A DNA stretch of 64,000 nt. Origin: Tomocerus qinae. Lineage: Eukaryota > Arthropoda > Collembola > Entomobryomorpha > Tomoceridae. The notes beneath the pieces are model-generated. The model had not been told where the DNA came from. It saw nothing but the letters and a program-made list of their open reading frames with translations, and did not search any database. The translations under genes were made by a program, and so were the position numbers. This document shows, piece after piece, positions 14,183 through 26,400 of this stretch; position 1 is the first letter of the stretch, and each line of letters starts with the position of its first letter. The stretch spans positions 96,968,001-97,032,000 of the forward strand of contig CM034546.1 in the NCBI GenBank assembly GCA_020055645.1, written 5' to 3'.

Positions 14183-14484
14183 GTTATATCAAACGAGGGA
14201 AAAAACATGTCTAGTAAATCATAAGGGCTAAGTTGTCATTTTTTGACTACTCATCTCGTGTCTTTCATCTTCATCCCATTTTATAACCTCAAGAGCGCGT
14301 ATAAAAATTGAAACAAATAATTTCGTATCAGTGTTAAAGGTATCGCTAGGATCTACAGATGGACAGAAAAAGTGACAGGGATTTTATATAATGCAACTCC
14401 ACTCCCTGTAAGTACACTTATAATAAGCCAGATCAAAATAGCTTACACTTTAGTTGTAGGAAATATTATACCAGTGAAGTCTAT
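14183..14484. other. Short gene-free spacer
   Basis: AT-rich sequence with no open frame or repeat of note, between the palindromic MITE and the 22-bp tandem array. Confidence 0.5.
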
Positions 14485-14660
14485 GTCTTTATATACTATA
14501 CAGTAAGTCTTTATATACTATACAGTAAGTCTTTATATACTATACAGTAAGTCTTTATATACTATACAGTAAGTCTTTATATACTATACAGTAAGTCTTT
14601 ATATACTATACAGTAAGTCTTTATATACTATACAGTAAGTCTTTATATACTATACAGTAT
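14485..14660 (+). repeat. 22-bp tandem repeat, 8 copies
   Basis: Eight head-to-tail units, each beginning GTCTTTATATAC and ending in CAGTAA, follow each other without visible substitution until the last bases. The array length of 176 bp is exactly 8 x 22. Perfect units imply recent expansion, so copy number probably varies between individuals. An assembly collapse or expansion is also possible. Confidence 0.95.
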
Positions 14661-17600
14661 TGTAATGTAAAATGTAATGCAAAAATATTCGTTTTACTCG
14701 TTTTAGGTCGAGTCGTGAATGGTCATAAAGGGTGCAGGTAAGTATCCAATTCGATGCGAATGACCAGAGTTATACAAAATTCTGTAGAACTTTATTCTTT
14801 GAAAAGGCAGTCTGGTAGAAAAATAAAAGATAATGTGGTAGACAGGTGCTCTATGTAAGTATAGACCTGTGATTCTATGTTACTATTTCCAGAATTGGTA
14901 GTCTTTTAATGCTTTCCTATCGGAATAATGTTGTTAGTGACCACTGACATCATTTTATAGTTATTTTTTATGAAACGTTACCTTTTCGGTTTCAAACTAG
15001 CATTTTTCTTAAGCAAAATAAATGGAAAGCATTTTTTCGTTTTGGTAATTCTAAGTTGACTTCTTCAGCCTGTAGACCAAATTGGGCTGAAATGTTTTTT
15101 ACGATAGGAGCCGGATTCAGTATGCTCTTAGTAAGATCACAGAAAAATAGTGGATCGATTTCCTTTCTTTCAATTTGGACGTGTCTCGATCTGCATTCGG
15201 CCCGGTAGTCTAAAAAAGGTTCAGCCAACAGGATAATATATAGAGTGTATTAAACAGAGTTGGACTGAAACTAATACCATTATGTTTATAGAAATGTACA
15301 TTATCTGTCAAAGAGTGCAAATGGCCATTTATCTTTGGTACACGGTTACTTCATTGTCGTAAGGTATTACGCAAGTATAACATGTACAAAGGGACGAACT
15401 TTATTTCTACATCAACATAAAATCTTTTTGCAGAAGCGTGTCTCATGAAAGTATATGAGGCTACTGCAATTCTAAAGAAGCCGTCGTTTCAAACTTTCGG
15501 CTGTCATTAACATACTCTATGGGATTGGACAGTAAATATGTCCTCGGGTGCTATTAAAAATGTCTTAGTCGTGTTTATTGCTACTCGTGAGAAGATGACG
15601 TAGTATTTGGACACCTATGGGCTATTGTGATTCTTAGGCACTTGTCATTAACTTTAGTGCAGACATTTATGAACTATTTATATGTTGCATTGAAGCTGGA
15701 TATACTTCAATTTCAATAAATGTTCCTAGTTTACATCAGAATCTGGAGATAAAATGAACAAAGCCACGTGGAAAGTGAAACAATACTTTTACTTGTTATC
15801 GATTTAAAGTAATGTACATAAATAATTGTGCGTTATATGTATTACTGAGAATTTAACTCAACTTCAAAAATATTATTTTATGAGTGAAAACTTTGCGGAG
15901 AAAGTTACGAACATGTGGATATGAAAAGTTCAAAAAATTCGTATTGTATGGTTGAAATTTTTTAGGACAATTCTTCCGCCTTGACATTTGGCAAGAAATA
16001 CTTGGCAAAGTATTCCCAAGTGCAGTTCACCTTTTGTGTAAGCAAACAATTGCTATTTTATTTCTAAGGCTTAGATGTCCACGTGAAAGTGCATAATTGT
16101 GACCTCGGCGAAAGTGTAATGGTTTAAGTAAGAGGTATAAACTCCCTTTTGTTGTAACTGGTTTGATTTCCCGGAAAAGTTTGTACTTGGTTGTTCCTCT
16201 CGTGTGTAGTGTAATGTAATGTAATGACGATGAATTTCGTAGAAGTCCTAGTTCACCGATGAGACTGAGGCTATTGCCTTACGGTGGTAATTTCCTAGTT
16301 CATTTTGCTTTCCGAAAGCGTGGAAATGGGATTTTGCCACTTATAAACATTTCCCGCCCCTGACAGATATTTCCCATTAAAGTGCGAACGGGCTGTCAAG
16401 GGAAGGAACAGGTGCCAGATGTCGTAGACACGAAAAATAAAATTATTATGGCATAAGAAATACGATGGAATAGGACGAGAGGCAGTTTATTCAGTTGTGT
16501 GATACTGATACATACTTTCACCTAGTATTAGTATATAAAGAAAATGCATGAAATACGATGACTGAAATGACAATAAGGTGGACTGCTTCACAAAGACGAT
16601 AAGGAACCTTAGAAAGTACATCACAAAGACAGATACAGGGTAATATTTAATTCAGTTTCTTCAGTGGCTGCAGTGCATGAAGCGTCATATGTCAACTTCA
16701 TGTCCATGCAATGCTATCTATACAGCTCACTTGCCCTATTACATTTGCCAGCCGTATAATGCTACACCATATAATCCGTTAATATTGAAAATGAATTTCT
16801 AGAGCATGTTCTGTACATTTCAATGGAAATAATGTGGCTGATTTTGGAATCAGTGCAGAGAGACAAACCACTGAGTATTCACGGAATTACGAGTGTATAC
16901 AAAGAGTTCATTGTTACGGATCACAGAGGAGAACAACGAAGCAGAAGAGGAATAAATAAGCTATTCACATCTTATTTATAATTTGATGTGAAAACCAACG
17001 GAAAGGAAAAGATCATTTTCCATGTGGCATTAGTATACACTGTCTATATATAGAATTACAGAGCATAACTTATCAGAATATTATTTGCCAAGTAAATAAT
17101 ATTTCCCTGTGGCATTATTTGGAGTGTAAAGAATCAAGAAACAGTTCTAGCACACTTCTATTGAGGACCTACTTAATTTCCTTTGTATAAAGCTACACAA
17201 CTGCAGATGCAAGTTTTTAAGCCAGTGCTGTGCATCTACCGTAGGCTGATGTAGTAAATATGTACGCAAGGTAAAGCGAATAGAATTTGTTGTAGTTACT
17301 ATACATATTTACTCTACCTACTTACTGCTTGGATTAATACGAAGAATGGAATATTGGATTCAAACTTCTGTCTCTACACCAGAGGTTGGCAAATAGAGGT
17401 TAATCATGGGCATCCATTGAATAAATATAGTTGGTGTAGGTATGCAAATACAAATATTTCAAGATTGTTACAGGATGAGGTCTTTAAAGAGTTGAAGAAT
17501 TGTGACTTATATGCACAATGCTTGTTACAAAAATCTTTTCACCACTTCTAGTTTGCTATTTTCTCTACTTCCATTCTTGTGCTCGAGACATTTCAGTGTT

Positions 17601-18835
17601 CTCATCTTTTTGCTGCCATTAACTGTCTCAATGGCTCCAGGCATGTGAAAGGCACACTCTTAAAACATACCGTTAAAAATCCAGACCGTAAACCTTAAAG
17701 TGTTAAATCTAACAAATATTTTAGTCAAATTTAAAATTCGGGGTTGTTAGTTTTACCAAGATGAGCACTGTAACATATTTTACAGTATTTTGTGTAACAT
17801 TTACATGCCAGACAACGTTAACGGATCATGTAACTTTTTACCAGCTGAACTAGTAAATTTTACTATTTTAGTTAGTAAATTTGACTATCCACAATAAAAG
17901 TGAGGTAAATACTCAACGAGTCACATTAGGACATCATGGTTGGATGGATAGTCCTAGGATTTCAATATCGGCAGGTCGAGTGACGAATACTGGTTAATTT
18001 TTTGAACTTTTTTGTAGTCTTTTTTGGTCTCAAATGAAAGCTAAGAATTAGCAAAATTTTTTAAAAATAATTTTAAACCTGTACGATTAGTACTTTAGTT
18101 GATATTAGCAAAACCATTTTACAGTATTTCCTGTTAAAAACATTTACATGATTGAAAAACGTTAATTTGACAGGAGAATGTGTATACCAAAAGTATCATG
18201 CGATCTGACATGATATTGTGTTGTTTTCAACACAATATCATGTTATTATTTTTTACTGTGCAGTAAACAAATATCTGTTGCAATTTGTACTGCGCTACTG
18301 AGCAAAACAGGTTTCAAGATACCCCAGATGATGCCCCATGACAAAACTTAGCTAGCTTAGTAGCTTACAGTTTTGTAATTTACTTGTATAGCTTTCAGAA
18401 CCACCCACGCAACGTACTGCCATTTCCATAATTAGGACTCATTAGTCCTACAATATTCATTTTGTAGGCCACAGTTACAAATTCTAAATATTATGTCGTA
18501 ATGAGTTCTTTCATTATCTATGATAATTATTGGAAGAGATTAAAGAACATGATTAGCAAGTTACGTAAAATATATTTACATAACTGTATTTATATATAAG
18601 TTTTACAAATACCAATTAAATTCATATCTGCTGTTTGATCATTTGGTTTGGAATTTTGTTTGACAATTTCGTCACATTGTATTTCGTCAATAGTATTAGC
18701 ATTAAGAATGTAGTCATGTGAAGTGTAAGTCTTGTCTATGGCTGTGCAATTCATGGTTGGAATAGTTTTGGAGGACGTTGACACGGCCTATGCTCCTTGT
18801 TGTAGTATTATGAAAGGATCGTCTCATCATTAAAG
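14661..18835. other. Gene-free stretch
   Basis: No supported gene. A short GTAATGTAATG microsatellite lies near 16,208. Around 17,750-18,170 two loosely similar segments (ACAGTATTT…ACATTTACATG…AACGTTAA) suggest an old decayed repeat. A perfect hairpin at 18,208 is listed separately. Confidence 0.5.
18208..18243. repeat. Perfect 16-bp hairpin
   Basis: ACATGATATTGTGTTG (18,208-18,223) is followed by a TTTT loop and then its exact reverse complement (18,228-18,243). The structure would be very stable as single-stranded DNA or RNA. The stem is shorter than a typical animal microRNA precursor (about 22-30 bp), so I do not call it a microRNA. A remnant of a palindromic element is as likely. Confidence 0.7.
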
Positions 18836-21800
18836 TAGAGATGCCGCGAATATTCGAATGTTCGAATATTCGACTTCGAATATTCGAAATTCGAATATTC
18901 GATATTCGACCTGAGTATTCGAAAATTCGACTTCGAATACTTTAATGTGGGGTATCATTCGAGAGCTCTCAATTTACTGCGTTCAATGGCATGATGTATA
19001 ATATTAAATAATGGTTTATTTACCGTTCCGTAATGTTGCTTCTTCAACCTTACTACTTATACTACTTACTGCTTGCTATAAGGACTATTACATTAGATTC
19101 TTACATAACATGCAGCAAAATAATACTAAAGAATATTAGAAACCGGTTAAAGATTAAAACGAAATACGAAATAGTCCTTTATTATTATTTATTATAACAT
19201 ATTAACGAAACGAAAACTTCAATAACCGTCAACCGTTGACAAAAAGATTGACTAGCTACTCCAGAAAGATGTTAAATGTTAACATAACATAACTAACATG
19301 CAAATTTATTGGCAATTTAATTGAATTGACTTAGTTTTTGGTATTAGCACTACTGATTAATTTAATTTATAAAATAAAAAGATGAAAGATTTTCGTATGA
19401 ATATTTTTAGTATGAATATTTCAAATATTTTAAATTATGGTGAATAAACGCCAAATATTCTCCATGTCTTGGTAGCAACCGGTTTCTCTTCTTCTCATAA
19501 ATGTTGCCTGTTTCAGAAAAAAATCGCTCACTGTAAACGCTACTAGCAGGCGCACATAAATATTTTTTGGCGAAATGAGTCAAATGGGGAAAAACATTTT
19601 GGTTATCCTTCCACCATGTTATAGGACAATTTTTCGGGTCAATACGGGTTAAGATCAAATATGAATTTAATTCACTTTCCAATCTCGACTTCAACTCCGT
19701 AATTTGAGAATCTCCAGATTCTTCAGCTTGGTTTAGACCCGTAAAAGTTTTGTCGTTTCCAACTTCGTCAAAGCATTCCCAATACGAAGAATGATTCTGT
19801 TCTCTTAATGTGTTAGCCGTAGAAATTGAAACTGAGGTAAACGTTGATGATGCTGTGTCAGTGTCAGTGACAGTATCAAATGCACTAACAAGTAGTTCCA
19901 ATAGGTCACTTTTTGTTTTTTCCCTGACGGCGACTGAAAAAAATGACGATTTAAATCTTGGATCCAGCATTGTAGCAAATAAAAATGATTTTCTTGTGTT
20001 TAAGCTACTAAATCTAGTTTGAATACTAGATTTTAGAGTATCCTTCATACTTCCTACTCCAAAATGAGTGATATTATCTCTTTCAAGATAGCGAGTCAAA
20101 GTTGCAACAGTGGGAATGACCTCAGATATTATTGATTCAGCACTGCTGATCATTTTGGTTATTTCTTCGAAAGGTTGGAGTAAAGACAAGACAGCCTCAA
20201 TTAGGTTCCATTGATTGCTATTTAAGTTAGTGATATCGAAATCAGTGGCAAAAATAGTAATGGCATTCTTTTGTTGAAAAATTCTTTCCAACATGTAAAA
20301 TGTAGAATTCCATCGAGTGGAAACATCCTGAATCAGTTTCAATTGTTTCATGCCCAAGTTTTTTTGAATGTCTTTCAGTTTCGCGCAAGCTGACGAAGAG
20401 TGATTAAAATGTGAGACAATGTTTCTGCAAACTGCTATCATATCTTTAACTGATCTTTGGGACTTCAACGAGTCTTTAATTACTAGCTGCAGGGTATGAA
20501 TGAAGCATGATTCGCTGTCTAATCCCGCGTCGTTTACACCTTTGACAATATTTGTTCCGTTATCACGAATTAAAATATGCACATTTTTTTCGCTGATATT
20601 CCACTCGGCCAACATCTCTGTCAATACTGTGGAAATATTTTCCCCTGTATGACTTACTGGAAAGTGTTTTGCATTTAAGACTGCGTGGTTTGATTCAACT
20701 GACTTGTTTATCCAATGTCCTGTGAAGCTGATGAAGCTTTCATTATTGGCAGAGGAAGTCCATATATCCGATGTCAAGGATATATACTCAGCTTCTTCTA
20801 GAAGTTTGCTTACTGTTTGGCGACAACGATGGTATACATCTGGTATAATTTTTTCAGTAAAATATGTTCTTCCCGGTACCTAAGTAATTTAAATTATAAT
20901 TCAATTCATAATGTTAAATTAAAGTATCCAAATACATTGTTTAGAACAATTGTTTATGGTACTATTTAATTTGTGAATTGTAATTATCACTACTAACATC
21001 GTAACGGGGAGCTACACATTTCATTAAACGACAGAAACCTTCATCTTCTACAATAGCGTACGGTTGATTGTCCAATGCTATCATTTCGGCTATCTTGTAG
21101 TGTATTTTGACAGCCTTTTCATCGTTTATATTCCATGGAGTATTTCTGTTGATCATATCTTCCAAAGTAACTTGAATTTTATCTGATACACGAGAACTCT
21201 TTGAGGTATCCCACGAGCACTCCGATTTCACCATTTTGCGATATTCGTCAAGATGCTTGTTTTTCAGATGGTTTCTCATGGACGTTGTTGTCGCTTTTTT
21301 GTTTATGCCTCCTCCACGCGATATTGACGTTTTGCATAATAAACATTTTGCTTTTGTACATGATATTTCGTCAAAATATGTCCACACTTTGCTCTTTTTC
21401 TCATAGCTGGTCCTTAGAGGCAGAGACACCGACCTATCTCTAGTTCCTTTTAAACGATACCCAAAATAAATAATTATTCTTTAGTTTGATTTATTTAATC
21501 CTTACACAAATAGCAAGAATTCTCATTGTCAATTCTGCCTATTGAAGTCATATATCCATTTTTTAAATGAAATAATAGTTAATTATTAATTAATGTTAAT
21601 GCCAAAAAATTCTACTTGACTATTATTGTATTATTATGTACCTTGTGTACTTGAAATGGAGGAGTCTTCTTCGCTATTTTCGTTTTCTTCATTGTTGTTT
21701 TCACTAACTTCCATAATTTCCAATTCCATTTTGTATGCTAATTAGTAATTAGGATTAGAGGATTACTCACAGACGAGTAAAGTCTAATCTAAAGACCGAA

Positions 21801-22030
21801 ATTGTAATTGAAGCCTCAAATCAACAAATAACAGTCGTTACGAAAACGTGGAATTACCATATAGTTCCCGGGCTTTTTAACACATGCTATTTAACTCAGT
21901 AAGAAATGAGCTTTCGAATGATATCCCACATGCCACTATTCGAAGTCGAATATTCGATATTCGAAAAAAAAATTTGGTCGAATATTCGGTATTCGAAAAA
22001 ATTCGAATAGTACTATTCGCGGCATCACTA
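18836..22030 (-). mobile_element. Complete, apparently intact hAT transposon
   Basis: The left end TAGAGATGCCGCGAATA and right end TATTCGCGGCATCACTA are terminal inverted repeats. They sit inside a perfect 8-bp target duplication, CATTAAAG (828-835 and 031-038 of the 18 kb and 22 kb blocks). Both ends carry clusters of the palindromic word TTCGAATATTCGAA for about 100 bp, followed by a shared word TATCATTCGA, which look like transposase binding sites. The 3,195-bp element encodes a three-exon BED-finger/hAT transposase on the minus strand with no stop or frameshift. Everything needed in cis and trans appears present, so this is a candidate autonomous, recently inserted copy. Confidence 0.96.
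19407..21729 (-). CDS. hAT transposase with N-terminal BED zinc finger (3 exons, 669 aa)
   Basis: Exons read 21,729-21,642, 21,446-20,998 and 20,879-19,407. Introns are GTACAT…AAAAG and GTTAGT…TTAG, and the joins keep frame and total 670 codons with the stop. The N-terminus is acidic and Asn/Glu/Ser-rich. A BED-type zinc finger follows (about residues 48-95; C64, C67, H89, H94), preceded by the usual W51. The RNase H-like hAT core shows the first Asp in TSDIWTS (about 217), the second in RDNGTN (about 285) and a CFIH motif (304-307). The C-terminus has the hAT dimerisation block (WWKDN…SSVYSERFFSETGN…KRNRL). It would cut and paste elements bearing the flanking ends. Length and motif order match ZBED-like hAT transposases. 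Residue numbers are counted by hand. A domesticated host gene is unlikely because the ends and target duplication are intact. Confidence 0.95.
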
Positions 22031-22038
22031 CATTAAAG

Positions 22039-22632
22039 GTTTCCGTGACCCCAACAAAATTTAGTAGGCTGTATATTGTGGCATGTCACAGAGTATAGTG
22101 CAATATGTATGAAGGGATAATAGATAGAATCGATCATCTTCATAGCTGAGAGCCATAAAAGTAAAATATGGAGAAGAAAATCTGCTTTTCAGGGTGTATC
22201 GGTATATTATACGTAGCTTAAATAGGTAATACCGACATTAGACTTAGCACCTATAAGGTTATTTCCCTGCTATTTATTCCATGCTGGTAGTATGCATTGT
22301 GAAATGAATATTTTTGGTAGGTATACACAGAATAAGTGGATAGGTATATTACAACACTTGTGGGTTAACGTCTGTAGAATATCTGCACTGCGTGTAATAG
22401 ATTTGCTTTTCTCCTTTGACTTTCACTCTGGTGACTGTTGAGATACGTATAATGGCTGAAATGTATGGAATGGGGAAAAGAAAGCCGTAATAAAATAACC
22501 GGAATGGCAATAATAGAAATTACAAATGCGTTCTTTAGGCTTTGTAGTAATGCGTTATTATGTAATCATTGTCTATTTCAGTGCTTTATCGCTTGAAGCA
22601 TGCAGGCCATTTACTATGGCGCAGTGGTAATG
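22039..22632. other. Gene-free spacer between two mobile elements
   Basis: AT-rich sequence without supported genes. TGGCGCAGTGG at about 22,617 resembles a tRNA-type A box. No B box follows at the right distance, so I do not call a SINE. Confidence 0.45.
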
Positions 22633-23497
22633 CCCCTAATTGGCATACACTTTTTGGCATAAAATATGATTTTCAGACACCCTTTTTGGCATACCTTTTT
22701 GGCATAAATTTATTTAATGTATTTCAAGTCAACAAAATGTATTTTGCAGTGTCAATATATAGAATATTGAATTCAGTTTAAATTGATTTCGTAGGGGAAA
22801 GGATGTCATAATGCTATATGTATTAGGTATATTTAGGCGAAAATTTAGGCTCCTGTTTTCGAAAATGAGGTTAAAGCAGCTTAAAAATCACCTACAATCG
22901 CTCAAAGCGCGAAATTTTTTGTGTATTTTGAGAAAGGATATAAGGTTAACATACGCACCTTTCTTATTTATCCTATACTTTGTTATTATGAATCCAACGA
23001 AACTTTTCCTCTGCTGATAAGAGGACACTATAGATTTGTAGGTGGTCTCCTTTGCTCGTGCTCAGTCAAGCGCGAACTCCCTTTTGGTATCGTTATCAGC
23101 AGAGGAAAAGTTTCGTTGGATTCATAACTGTGATAGCAATCCAAGTTTAAAGTTTACTTCCTTTGTAAATCTACCACGATTTACCTTTTCAATAGTCGCA
23201 GGGACATTTTAAATATTGTTTAGGGACTTTTTTAAATTATTCGCAGGGACACCATCAAAAATGGCCAAGGCCAATTATTCAGGGACATTTTAAATTATTT
23301 CAATTTCCCAATAAATATATTCCATTCCTTATCTCCTAACTTACCTTACTATACCCTCCTGGACATAGTAGTTTATGCCAATTAGTGAAACATATCTTTA
23401 TGCCAAAAAGGATAAAAAAATTATGCCAAAAAGTGGGTTTTTATGCCAAAAGGTGATTTTTTTATTTTATGCCAAAAAGTGTATGCCAATTAGGGGG
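22633..23497. mobile_element. Inverted-repeat element with arrays of TTTTTGGCATA words
   Basis: The first 33 bases (starting CCCCTAATTGGCATACAC) are repeated exactly in inverted orientation at 23,464-23,496. Inside each end the word TTTTTGGCATA recurs several times in matching orientation, on the left as TTTTTGGCATA and on the right as TATGCCAAAAA. That looks like repeated subterminal transposase-binding sites. The interior has no transposase frame, and I could not find a convincing target duplication, so the exact borders and superfamily are open. A second, separate inverted repeat is nested within it. Confidence 0.75.
22986..23127. repeat. Perfect 35-bp inverted repeat with 72-bp spacer
   Basis: 22,986-23,020 (TTATGAATCC … GCTGATAA) returns exactly reversed at 23,093-23,127. 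The arms are identical over 35 bases, unlike the diverged surroundings. This suggests a small palindromic element inserted inside the larger one or a recent foldback duplication. The spacer has no coding potential. No flanking target duplication is evident. Confidence 0.85.
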
Positions 23498-26400
23498 TGA
23501 TTCGGCGCAGTATACCTAATCTAGGATTGTTCCTCGAGGATTTTCTAAAATATGATTTTTATCTCTTTGCAGATGATTTCAAGACTTGGTGAAAAATGCC
23601 TCCGTTCGAGTCCAGGGCAAGAGTGGAGCAATTCGGTATAAACAAAATACGGGACCTAAAATCCTTTATATATTCAGGAATATTTAGAGAGTGATCTAGT
23701 GTTGTTTTTAAAGAAGTGACACATAATGGAATTACAGTATCCGACTGATGGATGTACTTAAAGTGTAAGCTTGAAAGATTTACAAGGTTTAAGCTTTGTA
23801 TCTTCATCTTTATTTATTGTCATGATTCTTTCGTATGTTGTCTGCGCGAGAGTAATCAATCAATCCACCCACACGACAAGGATAAAAGTTATACGGATTA
23901 GTGCGTTATTTGAGCGTGGAAGAATTCTCCTTGGAAATCGTGATACTCAATACTTACACAACTTGAACTTGAGCTCTTTGTTAGAGAGCGTAGCGTGTAG
24001 CATGTGCAAATGTGTAAATATAGGAATGATCCATTTAGGAAAGTATTGAAGTGACTACTAAGAACTTATATTTATAAAAACTCGATGCTTCAAAAGCACG
24101 ATTCAAGTTCGACAGTTCCGGGTTCAGCAACATTTGTACAGTAAGTACGTGTCTACGTATGTGTGACTAATTACTACAGATTGAAAATGGAAATCTGATT
24201 ATAGAATTGCATAGATTTGACTCTAGTATAGTTTAATTGCAATTTCCAATCATTGCATGTCTACTATATAAAACTAAATACTATGTGGAACAAGTTATAG
24301 GGATGTACACTTAAATGTTACGCTATTAAGAAGTACTTGTTTACTAGATGGAAATTTGAATTATAATATCTAGCAATGGCAATCTCGATGTCAAAATAAA
24401 TGTGATATATCGTACTCATTTCTTCTGTGCTATTTGAGAATGGCTGTAGGTATTATGTGTAAAAGTATTCCGTGCTTAAACATGTACGATGGCTATAATT
24501 GTAAGAATAAATATATGGAAATATTCTATAGATATTAGATTAAAATAAAGTCTAAAGGGCTGGTCCTGTTTTTAAGTAAGAAACTAATTGTATCTGCGGA
24601 AGAATCTGTCCTGCCTGTACTAGTTTATTGCTATAACTGTATAACATTTTGTGAAGTATAACAATGCAATCGAAGTGTAAATGAATGATGGAATGGAAAC
24701 TGTGTTGTGTTGTAGAAATCCAAAAAGCTGGAGAACTAATTGGAAAGTGAAGAAAGTTGGAAATAAATCTAAATGAAAATTCAACATTGCCTACAAGGAG
24801 ATAGAATTGATAGAAAAGTACTGGGTGGAAATGGATAGTATCTGCCCAACTGGATTGTGATTGTATAAAAGAGAAAGTTTAAATAGGTTAAACTTTTCTT
24901 CCTTCCATCGTGTCAGTGTCGTGTTTTGGTGCAATCTTTAGAGAACGCGTGTGCTTAAGTACATATTTGAACATAAGTAACACTACCTACCATTGTGAAA
25001 ACTTGAACAATACCGAAAATTTAATTTTTTGTTGTCGAATTGAGATTCTATTTCCCATTTCGTACGAATTCAATTACTGGGTGTGTCTATCAATACAAAA
25101 TATTCTAAAGAAACATACACTTATGACCTACCTACTGAATTACTTAGTGCTCCTAACTTACAAAGCAGCAAATACATATGCATGCTCACGTAGAAGTTTG
25201 AGACACTCTTGTTTAAGTAAAACTGCTCAAGTGTGGTTTAGAATTTCCTTTGTCTTCTGTATTGAAGTATCATGAGCACATAGCTATTGATACAGCGTAA
25301 TGTTAATGTACGTACTACTTAAAATCTTCACTGTAAGTATTTGTAATGTAAAAATAGCATATGTACTACTTGTCATCATGAGTTAGTCAAACAATGTTAA
25401 AGTATAAAAATGTAAATCTTACTAACTCTTTCTACTAATTGTAAAAGCTTCGCAATTGTATTGTAGGAGGAACACTAAGCTCCATGGTAAGTCAATGTTT
25501 CTGTAGAAAAATAGAAATTTAAAAAAAATAATAACCAATTTAAAGAATATCTCTGTGCTAAGGTCAAGGATATTTCTCGAGAAGTAGTATACGACTAGAG
25601 CCCCAAGTGTACTAGTTCCCGAGAAATTGACGACACAATTGAACAATGGTAGTGAAGGACTGCAGAAAAATAAAAAGAATATTATTACTGTACTTAGTAC
25701 CTACACCTGTAGCTTAGAACAACTCCAGTCAAGTAGAATTACTAAGAATGACTGTATCCTCACTTGTTGAGTAACTACTTTACCTAGTAGTAAATAACCC
25801 TAAGAAAAACTTCGAGAAGCTATTACTGTTTTTACTTATGATTGCATATTCGTTCGTCATTTCGGAAGAAAGTAGCCTATTTTTGTCGTTTAAACGGCCA
25901 GTGAGCTTTCTCATATGAATTAACTTGTATGTTGATGGTATTATTCTATAGACAAATAAAATTCAATTACGGCGAGATACTTTAGGTGCTGCAATATCAT
26001 CTCATCAGAAATGTGTTGAATATAAAGAAACAATTAAAGAATGGGGTAATTATAAAGTATTGGTCTATAGGTGGATCTCTATATACATATTTACGTAAAG
26101 ACAGTACAATTAACCGCATTCTATAGCAGTTTGTAAATGTTGCCATTTATCAGTGGCTCATCCCTAGGTCTAGATTATAGTGTTCAAATGAAATCTTATT
26201 ATTAATCCGTGTTAGTGTTCATTTTGTACTATTTTCTGTCGCTGGAAAGTAATATCACGGTCTGAATGGAAAATTGTTCATAGCAGTATGTACCTTTATT
26301 ATTAATAATTGTTAACTATTCACCTATAAACATCCGTTAGTGATTTACATTGTGGATCTTGGCTATAGTTGTGAATTGAAACCATATTGAAACAAAAAAA

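Noticed and set aside
13967..14224. Overlapping frames on both strands with LVSPNQFSE-type peptides
   Set aside because: By-products of the palindromic MITE.
22615..22630. TGGCGCAGTGG as an A box of a tRNA-derived SINE
   Set aside because: No B box about 30-60 bases downstream and no A-rich tail. It borders an inverted-repeat element instead.
24910..25275. 121-codon plus-strand frame
   Set aside because: Tyr/Leu/Ser/Cys-rich composition typical of chance translation of AT-rich DNA, with no domain or splice context.
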